This document shows, piece by piece, positions 26,660-35,225 of a stretch of DNA of 64,000 bases. The notes beneath the pieces are model-generated. The model was given only the letters and a program-made list of their open reading frames with translations. It was not told the DNA's origin and did not search any database. Source of the stretch: CAYVFC01 sp964450715 (GTDB lineage Bacteria; Myxococcota_A; Polyangia; Polyangiales; JAFGIB01); the NCBI GenBank assembly GCA_964450715.1, contig CAYVFC010000002.1:77413-141412 (forward strand), read 5' to 3'. The position numbers and the translations under genes are program-made. Numbering within the stretch: position 1 is the stretch's first letter; each line of letters opens with the position of its first letter.

Positions 26660-27672
26660 AACGACATGACGCGCCGCGCCGAACCCGGGGCCGGCAGCCG
26701 CTCCGCGGCGCTCTTCACGATGCGATCGATGAGATCCAGGTAGGGGATGTTGAGCCGGCGGCAGAGGATGGGCAGGTCGGAGTGCGTGGGGTGAAGGCCG
26801 CTCAGGGGATTGATCTCGAGCAGCATGGGCTCTCCCGACTGGTCGCAGCGGATGTCCACCCGGCCTGCGTCGCGGCAGCCGAGGGAGCGCCAGGCGAAGA
26901 GCGCGAGCTGCTCGGCCCGCTCGATCACGCAATCGCCCTGGGGTCGGGCCAGGCGGTACTCGACCAGCGTCTCGCACTGCTCCTTGTTCAGGTAGGAGTG
27001 GATGTTCGGCTCGGCTCCGGGGCGGGTCAACACCTCGAGCGAGCCGATGACCTCGGCGCGCCAGTCCGTTCCCCAGATGCCCACCGTGAGCTCGCGACCC
27101 GGAAGATAGCGCTCGATCAGCACGGGCTGCCGGAACTCGGCGGCCAGCTCCCGGCAGAGCCGGCCGAGCGCTTGCCGGCTCTCCACGACGCTACAAGAAG
27201 CGATCCCCTTTCCGGTCCCCTCGGCCACGGGCTTGACGAAATAGGGGGGCTCGAACGGTATGTCGTTCACCTCACCGGCACCGTCCGTCACCGCGAAGTC
27301 CGGGGTCGGCACTCCCGAGGCGCGCAACACCTTCTTGGTCATGGCCTTGTGCAGGCTGATCGCCATGACCAGGGAGTCGGAAAAGGTGTACGGCACCTGG
27401 TAGAGCTCGAGCAGCGCGGGCACCTGCGCTTCCCGGCCGAAGCCGTACAGCCCCTCGGCGATGTTGAACACCAGGTTCCAGCTCTCCCCGGCGACCAGCC
27501 GCTCGGCCAGGCGATAGGCGTTTCCGACGAGCTCGGGACGATGGCCAAGCGCCGCCAGCGCCTCCTCGATGGCGATGATGGTGTCCGCGCGGTCGAACTC
27601 GGCGGTTTCCAGCGCGCTGAAACCGGCAGCTAAATAGTCGCTACGAAGGTCGAAGGTGATCCCTATGTGCAT
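26650..27672 (-). CDS. ATP-grasp ligase, D-Ala–D-Ala ligase-like (first)
   Basis: 340 residues from ATG 27672 (MHIGITFDLRSDYLAAGF). Conserved blocks are LVFNIAEGLYGFGREAQVPALLE, the ATP-binding EPPYFVKPVAEGTGKGI and the catalytic or Mg-binding GRVDIRCDQSGEPMLLEINPLSGLHP. It starts 42 bases downstream of the aminomutase gene, and its end overlaps the second ATP-grasp, so two successive ligation steps are likely. The two ligases are paralogous but clearly different in sequence, which suggests two distinct substrates. The family is certain; the product is unknown. Confidence 0.87.
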   Translation of the reverse strand: MHIGITFDLRSDYLAAGFSALETAEFDRADTIIAIEEALAALGHRPELVGNAYRLAERLVAGESWNLVFNIAEGLYGFGREAQVPALLELYQVPYTFSDSLVMAISLHKAMTKKVLRASGVPTPDFAVTDGAGEVNDIPFEPPYFVKPVAEGTGKGIASCSVVESRQALGRLCRELAAEFRQPVLIERYLPGRELTVGIWGTDWRAEVIGSLEVLTRPGAEPNIHSYLNKEQCETLVEYRLARPQGDCVIERAEQLALFAWRSLGCRDAGRVDIRCDQSGEPMLLEINPLSGLHPTHSDLPILCRRLNIPYLDLIDRIVKSAAERLPAPGSARRVMSLCA

Positions 27673-27714
27673 GGGTTGTGGGGCTCCGGTGGCGCCGGGA
27701 AATCTCGCGACGTT

Positions 27715-29145
27715 TCAGCTCGGCAGGTGGGTACAGAGGCGCGCCTGATCGCGACCGGCGGCCGACAGGGCGCCATTCAAGATGGCGACGCGACCAAGGG
27801 GTTCCGCCCAGAGCTCCCTTCCCTTCTCGGGCAGCAGATGAAGCGGATCGAAGTAGAGGTAGACCGCCTCGGCGTCCACGCAGGGAGAGGCGAAGACGCT
27901 GACCCCGGTGACCCGGTCGTAGTACTCGAAGGAGTGCACGTCTCGCTTGCCGCCTCCGCCGGGCGCGTCAAGCACGAAGGTGGGCGTGTGGAAGCCGGCG
28001 GTGGAGCCGCGCACCTGCTTTTCCAGCGAGAGGGTCGTCGCCAGACTGGTCCGCAGATCCTCGACCCCGGAGACCAGGTCGTGCTGGTAGACGTAGTACG
28101 GCTCGATGTTGAGACGTCCGAGTAGCTTGACCAGAGAGCGCAGCACCCCGGCGTCGTCATTTACCCCGCGTAGCAGAACGCACTGGTTGCGCACGGTCAC
28201 GCCGCCGTCGAACAGGCGCTGCATGGCCCGTGCGGTGATGGCGGTCACCTCGTGCGGATGCGCGATGTGGGTGTGAATCGCCACCTGCTTGTACGCGCGA
28301 CGGCCCTCTTCGACCAGGTCCAGCAGCGCCTTGAGCCAGGCGTGGTCGCCCAGGATCTTCATGGGCAGGGTGGCCAATCCGCGGGTGCCGAAACGTATGC
28401 GGCGGACGTGGGGGATACCCAGCAGGGCCTGGCCGATGTAGCGCATCTGGTCGGACCTGAGATAAAAGACGTCGCCGCCGCTCACCACCACGTCCTCGAT
28501 TTCCGGCCGCGAACGGATATATTCGAACGCGAGCTTCCAGCGAGCCGGCCGGGCGCCCAGGTGGAGCTTCTCGACCTTCCGGGTATCCCTGCCCACGGCA
28601 TAGCTGCGCGTGCAAAAACGACAATAGACCGGGCAGGAGTCCAGCGCGAGCAGCAGCGCCCGGTCCCGGTAACGGTGGACCAGGCCGGGCGCGGGCGAGT
28701 CCTGCAGCTCACACAGGGAGTCCAGCCCGACCATGGGGTGGTCCGGCAGTTGCTCCGAGCCCAGGGGGATGAACTGGCGGCGAAGCGGATCCGAGAACGG
28801 CTGGCTCCAGTCGATCAGCGAAAGGAGGTAGGGAGAGATACGCAGGCTCATGGGCGAGCGCTTCAGTCCCTCCTCGGCGTCACGGTAGAACGCGTCGCCG
28901 ACGAGATCGCCGAGCACCTCGCGCAACTCGTCGACGCGGGTTACCGAGCTGCGGCTCTGCCACCTGGGACAGATAAAGGTCCGCTCGGAAACCCGGCGAA
29001 AGCCGGGGATGTTGCGCCAGAAATCCCCCTGCCGGAACCACGCGTAGGACGCGTATTTCGGGAGAGTGCCGAGACCTGGAGGCTCGGCACTCTCTTCGTT
29101 ATCGAGGTGCGGCGTCAGTGGGACGACGCTGGTTTCCTTGTACAT
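27715..29145 (-). CDS. KamA-family radical SAM aminomutase (lysine 2,3-aminomutase-like)
   Basis: 476 residues. The radical SAM cluster motif is CPVYCRFCTRS (about residues 171-180). It is followed by VVSGGDVFYL and the KamA-type barrel (ILGDHAWLKAL, VAIHTHIAHPHEVT, NQCVLLRGVNDD, PYYVYQHDLVSG). Lysine 2,3-aminomutase uses [4Fe-4S], S-adenosylmethionine and PLP to convert L-lysine to beta-lysine. The usual C-terminal PLP-lysine region appears modified (STAGFHTPTFVLDAPGGGGK keeps the PLP-lysine-like GGGGK). It is the first gene of a four-gene minus-strand operon. Beta-lysine-type amino acid production is the most likely role. Confidence 0.88.
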   Translation of the reverse strand: MYKETSVVPLTPHLDNEESAEPPGLGTLPKYASYAWFRQGDFWRNIPGFRRVSERTFICPRWQSRSSVTRVDELREVLGDLVGDAFYRDAEEGLKRSPMSLRISPYLLSLIDWSQPFSDPLRRQFIPLGSEQLPDHPMVGLDSLCELQDSPAPGLVHRYRDRALLLALDSCPVYCRFCTRSYAVGRDTRKVEKLHLGARPARWKLAFEYIRSRPEIEDVVVSGGDVFYLRSDQMRYIGQALLGIPHVRRIRFGTRGLATLPMKILGDHAWLKALLDLVEEGRRAYKQVAIHTHIAHPHEVTAITARAMQRLFDGGVTVRNQCVLLRGVNDDAGVLRSLVKLLGRLNIEPYYVYQHDLVSGVEDLRTSLATTLSLEKQVRGSTAGFHTPTFVLDAPGGGGKRDVHSFEYYDRVTGVSVFASPCVDAEAVYLYFDPLHLLPEKGRELWAEPLGRVAILNGALSAAGRDQARLCTHLPS

Positions 29146-29492
29146 GTCGGGATCTCGACCGAGGCCCTGGTAGATACGGAATTGAAATAGTGCATGCCCG
29201 TGCGTCGAGCAATTTTCGGGCCAAACCGCGTGCCCCGTACAGCGCGTTCGACTGCTGCTTCAACCGAAGCCTCGCTCGGTCTGCGGGCAGCGATAGATAT
29301 TCCGCGCGAGGCGCAAGCGGCGCTCACGGGCATTACCTGCAACACTGCCGCGGGCTTCATCTACCCCCGCGCGCAATCCCTGCGATCGCCGGGGCGCAGA
29401 AACTGCGCGAGAAGCTCTCGACCCGGAACGGGTCGAGAGAGAGCCACGGCAGCGGACGAGGTCGCGTGCAACGGCTACCCTGAAAAGAGGGG
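29146..29492. other. Intergenic region with one hairpin
   Basis: About 350 bases between the acidic lipoprotein and the aminomutase, both on the minus strand. It should hold the promoter of the aminomutase operon. Apart from the hairpin at 29415-29439 nothing else is recognisable. Confidence 0.4.
29415..29439 (-). terminator. 10-bp perfect hairpin downstream of acidic lipoprotein gene
   Basis: CTCTCGACCC and GGGTCGAGAG form a 10-bp stem with a five-base loop, 54 bases past the stop of the minus-strand lipoprotein gene. There is no clear T-tract, so its strength as a terminator is uncertain. Confidence 0.4.
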
Positions 29493-29849
29493 TCACTCCC
29501 AGGAATCTTCCTCGTCGTCCCCCTCGTCCTCGTCTTCGTCCTCGTCCTCGTCCTCGTCTTCGTCCTCGTCTTCGTCACCGTCTCCGTCTTCGTCGTACTC
29601 GTCCCCGTCGTCGCCCGAAATGTACTCGTCCACCGGGGATTCGGCTCTGCCGGCGCTCGGCTCGGCTTCGGCCCCGATCGTCCTGGACTGCCCGGAAGCC
29701 GAGGTTTCGCCCGACCCTGCCGGGTTCGAATCGTCCTCGAATCCCTGCAGGATCTTGCTGGTGGACGGCTGGTTGGCGGAGCTGCTGGCGCAACCCAGCA
29801 GCAGGAATACAGCCGTCATCAATGCCCAGAAAAGGATCTGTTTCTGCAT
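29493..29849 (-). CDS. Small acidic lipoprotein
   Basis: 118 residues from ATG 29849, preceded by GGAGAG. The signal peptide MQKQILFWALMTAVFLLLGC ends in a good lipobox (LLGC), so the mature protein should be lipid-anchored. The mature part is Ser/Gly-rich, then ends in a run of about 45 Asp/Glu residues with occasional Gly/Tyr, built on an ED dipeptide repeat. Such polyacidic tails may bind cations. No named family. The repeat is made of TCG/TCC-type codons on the opposite strand, so slippage could vary its length. Confidence 0.65.
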   Translation of the reverse strand: MQKQILFWALMTAVFLLLGCASSSANQPSTSKILQGFEDDSNPAGSGETSASGQSRTIGAEAEPSAGRAESPVDEYISGDDGDEYDEDGDGDEDEDEDEDEDEDEDEDEGDDEEDSWE

Positions 29850-30022
29850 GGCTCTTCTCTCCTTGGTATGGCGGCGCGGAACGCCGACGGACCGGCTGCG
29901 AGTGCACGCTTCATGCCATCGTCCCGCGCCTCATAGGTACTCGGTGATCCCGAAAGCCCCCGTGGGTACGAAGTTTGCAAAATTATCTCGGACCGAACCG
30001 ACCCCGGAGACGGATACATAGG

Positions 30023-31546
30023 GTGAAAAAGGCTACATTCGTCATCTACCTGAGCCTCATCGCCGGTCTTGTCGTCTGGTGCCCCCCCGAGCGGAGCAGC
30101 GGTCGGTCAACGTCGCCCGTCAGGCGAGCGTCGGCCGGAGACCGCCCGGCCGCGGTCTCGAGCAACGCGGCCGGTGAGGCGCTCGGTTCGCCCCCCCCGA
30201 CCCCGGAACCGGCGGATCCGCAGGTGCAAGCCCCGGCCCCTTTCTGCCCGCGTTGCAGCCTGGTGCTGGTCTCCATCGACACGCTCCGGGCCGACCATCT
30301 CGGTTGCTACGGCTACCGGCACGACACCTCTCCGAACATCGATCGACTGGCGAGCGAGTCTGCGCTGTTCGAGCGCGCCTATGCCGCGAGCTACGTGACG
30401 GCCGACTCCCACATGTCCATCTTCACTTCCCTCTATCCCTCGGTTCACGGCGTGAAGAATGTCAGCGCCCGAAACCGAACCGTAGGGCGGCTGCATCCCG
30501 GCGTCAAAACGCTGCCCGAGATCCTCCAGGCGGAGGGATATGCCACCGCCGCCATAACGGGCGGCGGAAACGTGGCGGCCGGTTTCGGGTTCGATCGCGG
30601 CATGGACCGCTTCGACGTGGTCTGGGAGATCGGCGCCGCGGTCAGGCAGGCGAAGCGCTTCGTCGAGCGGCACCGGGAGGACCCCTTTTTTCTCTTTCTT
30701 CACACCTATCACGCGCATGATCCCTACCTGCCGGGGCGCCGCGCGCGCCGGTTCTACCCGGGGGAGTACAGGGGTAAAATCGTGACCGAGGCGGCGGCTC
30801 TCCGCGCCCTGCAGCGAGACGATTGCTTCGAAGAGGCGAGAAGGGCCTACTGGAGTCTGGTCAACCAGGACGACCCGGCCGACATGGCCTACCTGGTATC
30901 GCTCTACGACGGCGAGATCTGGGAGGTGGACCGTGAGCTCGGCAAGCTGTTCGAGCACCTCCGCCGCCGCGTTCCGAACGCCCTGATCATCGTGACCTCG
31001 GATCACGGCGAGCAGTTCCTGGAGCACGGCGGGATTCTGCACAACGATCTGTACCAGGAGCTTCTGCACGTCCCGCTCATCATCGCCGGCCCGGGAGCCA
31101 CGGGCGACGGCCGGCGCATCCGTACTCCGGTCAGCCTGGTCGACCTGGCGCCCACCGCTCTCGATCTTCTGGGTCTGCCCGTACCGGCGTGGTTCCAGGG
31201 GCGATCGCTGGCAGCAGCGCTGAACGGCAAGGAACCGCTCGCGCGCGACATCTTCAGCGAAAAGGCGGGCCGCAAGACGGCGTTTTTGACGCTGGGCAGC
31301 AAGCTCATCGTGTCGGTCGAGCGGCTGCCGGAGCTCTACGATCTGGACCGCGACGCCGAGGAGAAGAATGACCTGGCCCAGGACGTGCCGCGGGTGCTCG
31401 GCCTGGCGCGTCGCCTCGGCCAGGTGGTCGAGACGAACTACGCGCTGCGGACGGAGCTGCGCGCCGGCGCGTCGACGAGCGAGGAAAGCAAGCAGCTCGA
31501 CAGCAGTACCGAGGAGCAGCTAAAGGCGCTCGGCTACATCGAGTGA
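30023..31546 (+). CDS. Sulfatase-fold hydrolase or transferase, exported
   Basis: The GTG start at 30023 (VKKATFVIYLSLIAG) gives a signal or anchor, then a Pro/Ala linker. The alkaline-phosphatase/sulfatase fold follows: metal-binding LVSIDTLRADHLGCYGY, the nucleophile region YVTADSHMSIFTSLYPSVHG, HTYHAHDPYLPG and VTSDHGEQFLEHGG. The nucleophile position has Thr/Ser instead of the Cys or Ser of a C/S-x-P-x-R sulfatase motif, so formylglycine activation is not expected. Phosphodiesterase or phospho-transfer activity is more likely. The C-terminus ends LKALGYIE, common in this subgroup. Total 507 residues. Confidence 0.82.
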   Translation: MKKATFVIYLSLIAGLVVWCPPERSSGRSTSPVRRASAGDRPAAVSSNAAGEALGSPPPTPEPADPQVQAPAPFCPRCSLVLVSIDTLRADHLGCYGYRHDTSPNIDRLASESALFERAYAASYVTADSHMSIFTSLYPSVHGVKNVSARNRTVGRLHPGVKTLPEILQAEGYATAAITGGGNVAAGFGFDRGMDRFDVVWEIGAAVRQAKRFVERHREDPFFLFLHTYHAHDPYLPGRRARRFYPGEYRGKIVTEAAALRALQRDDCFEEARRAYWSLVNQDDPADMAYLVSLYDGEIWEVDRELGKLFEHLRRRVPNALIIVTSDHGEQFLEHGGILHNDLYQELLHVPLIIAGPGATGDGRRIRTPVSLVDLAPTALDLLGLPVPAWFQGRSLAAALNGKEPLARDIFSEKAGRKTAFLTLGSKLIVSVERLPELYDLDRDAEEKNDLAQDVPRVLGLARRLGQVVETNYALRTELRAGASTSEESKQLDSSTEEQLKALGYIE

Positions 31547-31644
31547 AGCCCCTCCCGATCCGCTCGGTTCGTGGCCGGAAGGCGCCGCCCGGGAGCTGAA
31601 TATCGTGGACGAAGCCGCTATTCTGCGGCAAATTCGGCTCAGGA

Positions 31645-33078
31645 ATGGAAAACAGGGAAGGCAGGGTTCTCGTCGTCGTCGGAGAAGAGCCGCTCCGGCG
31701 CGAAATTGTCCAGAAGATCTGCAAGCCCGGGCGCGCGGTAGATGCGCCCCCGAGCTGGGAAGACGCCCTGGAGGTGGTGGAGCGGGCACCGCCGGACCTG
31801 GTACTGACCGCGTTCGACCCCAAGGACAGCGAAGGGTTCGACGCGATCGGGCGAATAAGGACGCTGGCTCCCGATACGACCATCGTCACGATGATCGACG
31901 CCGAGCAGGCCCCGGCCGCGGTTTCGGAAGCCATCCGCCGGGGGGCCGATCACTGCCTGACCCGCCCCGTACGGCCGGATGCGGTGGCCGTGCTGCTCGA
32001 ACGGGCCCTGCGCAAGGCCGTGGCCGTGAGCAAGGGCGTGCAGGTCGCCGAGAGCGTGGCCGAGCAGTTTCACCTCGGCTATTTCCAGCGCACGGTCGGC
32101 AGCCACCCGGCCATGCAGCGGCTGCTGCAGCGAGCGCTACAGGCGGCCCAGACCCGGGCCACCGTGCTGATCTACGGCGAGACCGGCACCGGCAAGGAGC
32201 TCATCGCCTCGGGCATCCACGAGCACTCCAAGCGGCGCGGCGGGCCTCTGGTCGCGCTCAACTGCGCCGCGCTGGCCGAGTCGCTGCTGGAGTCCGAGCT
32301 GTTCGGGCACGAGAAGGGCTCCTTCACCGGAGCCGTGGCCCGGCGGCGCGGCAAGCTCGAGCTGGCCGACAAGGGCACCCTGTTCCTGGACGAGGTCAGC
32401 GAGATCCCGCCGACCACCCAGGTCAAGCTGCTACGCTTTTTGCAGGACCGCGAGATAGAGCGGGTCGGCGGCAACGAGACGCTCACCGTGGACGTTCGCA
32501 TCATCGCGGCCACCAATCGCGATCTGGCCCTGCTGGTGGAGGAGAACCGCTTCCGGGAGGACCTCTACTATCGCCTGAACGTGGTGCGGCTCGACGTCCC
32601 TCCGCTGCGCGCGCGCCCCAGCGACATACCGCTGCTGGCCGAGCACTTCCGGCAGCAGTACGCGGCCGAGCACGAGCGAGACGTGCAGGATTTCACCCCG
32701 GCGGCCATGGAAACCCTTCTCTCTCATCCCTGGCCGGGCAACGTACGCGCGCTGCAGAACGCGGTGGAGCAGGCCGTGGTCATGTGCGAGGGGACGACCA
32801 TCGACGTCGGCGACCTGCCCTTTGGCACGCCCGTACAGGAGGTGGAGCCGCTGAAGATGATGATCCCCGGGGTGACCATGTCCGAGATCGAGCGCTACGC
32901 CGTCGTCAAGACGCTGGAAGCGGTGGACTGGTCCACCTCCCGGGCCGCGGCCGTTCTGGGCATCAGCCGGCGAACCATCCAGTACCGGCTCAAGGAGTGG
33001 GGCATCACGCGAACGGTCGACCAGGCTGATGTTCCGCCGGTCAAGGCGCGACGAAAGAGTGGCAACCAGAAGAGGTAG
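31645..33078 (+). CDS. NtrC-family sigma-54 activator with degenerate receiver domain
   Basis: 477 residues. The N-terminal domain (1-125) has receiver spacing but lacks key residues: the usual D/E-D pair is VVGEEP, and the acceptor Asp position in PDLVLTAFDPKD is Ala. The central AAA+ domain has Walker A GETGTGKE (about 177), GSFTGA (a variant of GAFTGA that contacts sigma-54), LDEVSEIPP and the sensor WPGNVRALQNAVEQ. The C-terminal Fis-type helix-turn-helix is RAAAVLGISRRTIQYRLKEWG. It should activate sigma-54 promoters, but probably not through phosphorylation. No kinase is adjacent. The weak AGGA directly before ATG makes the start less certain. Confidence 0.9.
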   Translation: MENREGRVLVVVGEEPLRREIVQKICKPGRAVDAPPSWEDALEVVERAPPDLVLTAFDPKDSEGFDAIGRIRTLAPDTTIVTMIDAEQAPAAVSEAIRRGADHCLTRPVRPDAVAVLLERALRKAVAVSKGVQVAESVAEQFHLGYFQRTVGSHPAMQRLLQRALQAAQTRATVLIYGETGTGKELIASGIHEHSKRRGGPLVALNCAALAESLLESELFGHEKGSFTGAVARRRGKLELADKGTLFLDEVSEIPPTTQVKLLRFLQDREIERVGGNETLTVDVRIIAATNRDLALLVEENRFREDLYYRLNVVRLDVPPLRARPSDIPLLAEHFRQQYAAEHERDVQDFTPAAMETLLSHPWPGNVRALQNAVEQAVVMCEGTTIDVGDLPFGTPVQEVEPLKMMIPGVTMSEIERYAVVKTLEAVDWSTSRAAAVLGISRRTIQYRLKEWGITRTVDQADVPPVKARRKSGNQKR

Positions 33079-33261
33079 CCGGTTACCGGGCTGCGCGCCG
33101 GTCGTTTCGCGCGGCTGTCCGGCCCCGATCGCGCACCGAATCCGGTATCCGTACGTCAAATCCGGCCGCTTCGAATCGCAACTCTTGCGCGGGAATCGGG
33201 TGCAAAACCTGCGCGGCGGTCAACCCGCGCGCCGTCGCTCCGCAACGTGCGGGAGGCTCGT

Positions 33262-34362
33262 CTACCGGCGATTCAATCCCAGCGCCAGGCAGTGAACCGC
33301 CCCTTCCAGCTCGATCATCTCGTCGGCCGGAACGGCGATCAGCGACGTATCGGGGATCGCCCTGGCCAAGGCGCTGTAGGCTTCCCTCTCCTCGTCGATG
33401 GGCACAGCGCTGTACGATGGAACCAAGAAAGTGTCCTTGAGCTTGAGACCGTTGAGATAGCTGTAGTAGCGCTCTCCGTCCCCGACCGGAAGCGGTACGC
33501 GGTCGACCTGGAGCTCGACGCCGAAGAAGGCGGCGCCTTCTAGCAACCCCCGGACGGCCGCGTTCATACGTTCCGAGTCCTCGGGAGAGACCGTCTCGTC
33601 AACGGCCGCTATCATGATGCTATTAGGCGAGGTGAACTGCGCGAACATGTCGATGTGGCTGGTCCTGTCGTTGACGAGGGACGGCACCAGGACCAGCACC
33701 GAGCATCCTATCCTCGTCAACAAGGCGTCGATCATCTCCCGGTCCTCTGGGTCGATCCCGTACTGCTCGAAAGCCTCGAACGTCGATGCGCATAGCCCGA
33801 AACCGTTTCCGATCAGGGCACCTCCCTGTAGAGACAGGGGCAGCGGCTCGAGCGGTACGTCCCATACGCGAGACAGGGTCTGCGGCGTACGGTCGTCTCC
33901 GGGTCGGTCCGAAGCGTACGGCGCGTCCAGCCACAACACGCTTCCACCCGGTTCGTAAATCTGCAGGGGACCGTAATCGCGTATCCAGGGCGAATCGAGC
34001 TCCAACGGCACGAGATGGACGTTCTTTCGGTCGGCCAGGTTTTGGCCATACCAGCGGAATCCTTCCTCGTATTCGTCCCAGCCCAGAAGAACCGCGACCT
34101 CGATACCCGGAATCTTGTCGGCCTCGTCGGCCAGCAGGCGGGCGAAATCGGTAAACCCTTCGGTGTAGGCGACGACGATGATGTCGGGGGCTTCCCAGTC
34201 TCCACGCAGAGACCGGTCTGGCTCCTGCGAGGGAGAGAGTACCAGAGGCGCGGGCGCTGCTTCCGAGCTACCCGGTACGGAGGCCAGCAGGACCAGAGGA
34301 ACAAACCCGGAACCGGGAATCGTTGTGTATAAGAACAACAGGATCGACAATAGCCTACGCAA
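33262..34362 (-). CDS. Secreted agmatine deiminase/peptidyl-arginine deiminase-family protein
   Basis: 366 residues from TTG 34362 with GGGAGAG upstream. An N-terminal signal or anchor (LLSILLFLYTTIPG...VLLASVPG) is followed by the five-fold beta/alpha propeller signatures of the Porphyromonas-type deiminase family: DSPWIRDYGP, LQGGALIGNGFG, HIDMFAQF and the catalytic Cys in EGAVHCLALGLNRR. Such enzymes deiminate agmatine or protein arginine. The signal peptide argues for an extracytoplasmic target such as peptidyl-arginine. It is monocistronic and convergent with the sigma-54 activator. Confidence 0.82.
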   Translation of the reverse strand: MRRLLSILLFLYTTIPGSGFVPLVLLASVPGSSEAAPAPLVLSPSQEPDRSLRGDWEAPDIIVVAYTEGFTDFARLLADEADKIPGIEVAVLLGWDEYEEGFRWYGQNLADRKNVHLVPLELDSPWIRDYGPLQIYEPGGSVLWLDAPYASDRPGDDRTPQTLSRVWDVPLEPLPLSLQGGALIGNGFGLCASTFEAFEQYGIDPEDREMIDALLTRIGCSVLVLVPSLVNDRTSHIDMFAQFTSPNSIMIAAVDETVSPEDSERMNAAVRGLLEGAAFFGVELQVDRVPLPVGDGERYYSYLNGLKLKDTFLVPSYSAVPIDEEREAYSALARAIPDTSLIAVPADEMIELEGAVHCLALGLNRR

Positions 34363-34565
34363 ATTAGATCTCTCCCTGGAAACGGGCGGGAAAGCACCCG
34401 AGACCGTTAGGAGGCCGTTCGAAATGAATCATCCGCCTTACGGGCGGGACGGCTCCGGCTGCTGCGTTGCTCCTCCTCAAAATACTCCCGGTATTTATCG
34501 TCGTCGCGCCTTGCATCCGGGGCCGTCGCGCTCCGAAACCTGGACGATCTATTTCCAACGGCCTC
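34363..34565. other. Intergenic, no supported gene
   Basis: Short gap upstream of the deiminase gene, holding its promoter region; nothing further recognised. Confidence 0.3.
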
Positions 34566-34753
34566 CTAAGGAGGCACCGCAAAATAAACGATCCGGTTGC
34601 GGCCGCGTGGGCGGGCGCACTCGCGGCTTTCGTCCTCGGAAAAATCCTCGAAATAGCGCTGCTATTGCTGCGGTTTTTCCTCCGGGCGCGCTCGCGATTG
34701 CGCTCCGCCGACGCGCCCGGTCTCGTATCGTTTATTTTGCGGTGCCTCCTTAG
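34566..34753. mobile_element. MITE-like element with 27-bp perfect terminal inverted repeats
   Basis: The left arm 34566-34592 begins CTAAGGAGGCACCGC, and its exact reverse complement is at 34727-34753 (ends GGTGCCTCCTTAG). The 134-base interior has no gene but contains a second hairpin (CCGGGCGCG / CGCGCCCGG, 34682-34720). Size, perfect long inverted ends and lack of coding capacity fit a miniature inverted-repeat transposable element. A clear target duplication is not seen. A transcript hairpin or bidirectional terminator is the alternative. Confidence 0.6.
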
Positions 34754-34839
34754 CTAAAATAGCTGCAAAACGCGTGCCTTCCGCGCGAGGCCGAGATGGC
34801 GCCGCTATCTGGCACGACGCGTGCTAGTTGAGCCCTGGT

Positions 34840-35088
34840 ATGCAGCGGAAGAAGAAGCACTCCGAAGGGGAAAAGCTCTTCATGATCTCGTCCGAGGTCG
34901 CCGATCGCGTCCGGTCCGACCATGTTCTGTTGCTCGACGAGGCGAGAATGGTGCGCGAGTTGGCCAGACTGGAAGGCAGTCGCGAGCTACGGGCTCACAC
35001 CGACTCTCTAGTACGAATGGTGAAAACGCACATATCCCTGGTCGAGGGCGTGCTCGAGGCGGTAGTCCCCGAAGGAGGGCGCGCATGA
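34840..35088 (+). CDS. Small helical hypothetical protein
   Basis: 82 residues from ATG 34840 (MQRKKKHSEGEKLF); a shorter form could start at ATG 34882. It is predominantly helical with HVLLLDEARMVRELARL and HTDSLVRMVKTHISLVEGVLEAVVPE. Regular His and Glu residues are reminiscent of a partial hemerythrin-like helix pair, but this is too short to assign. No named family. It lies alone between the MITE-like element and the gamma-glutamyltransferase gene. Confidence 0.45.
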   Translation: MQRKKKHSEGEKLFMISSEVADRVRSDHVLLLDEARMVRELARLEGSRELRAHTDSLVRMVKTHISLVEGVLEAVVPEGGRA

Positions 35089-35225
35089 TCTGCGCGCCGA
35101 TACGCGCAAGGCGCGCGCGTTCGTACGAACGTCCGTTGCCGGAATCGAATCCCGACCGCCAGCGCCCTGTGCGCTGAAGGCATCGCTACCGTCTTTGCGA
35201 GCTTGTCGCCTGGAGAACATAGGCC

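Noticed and set aside
29194..30021. Ser-rich plus-strand frame of 275 residues
   Set aside because: It is the antisense of the polyacidic tail of the lipoprotein at 29493-29849.
34467..34757. 96-residue plus-strand frame with hydrophobic residues
   Set aside because: It coincides with the inverted-repeat element; no ribosome site, and its sequence is dictated by the inverted arms.
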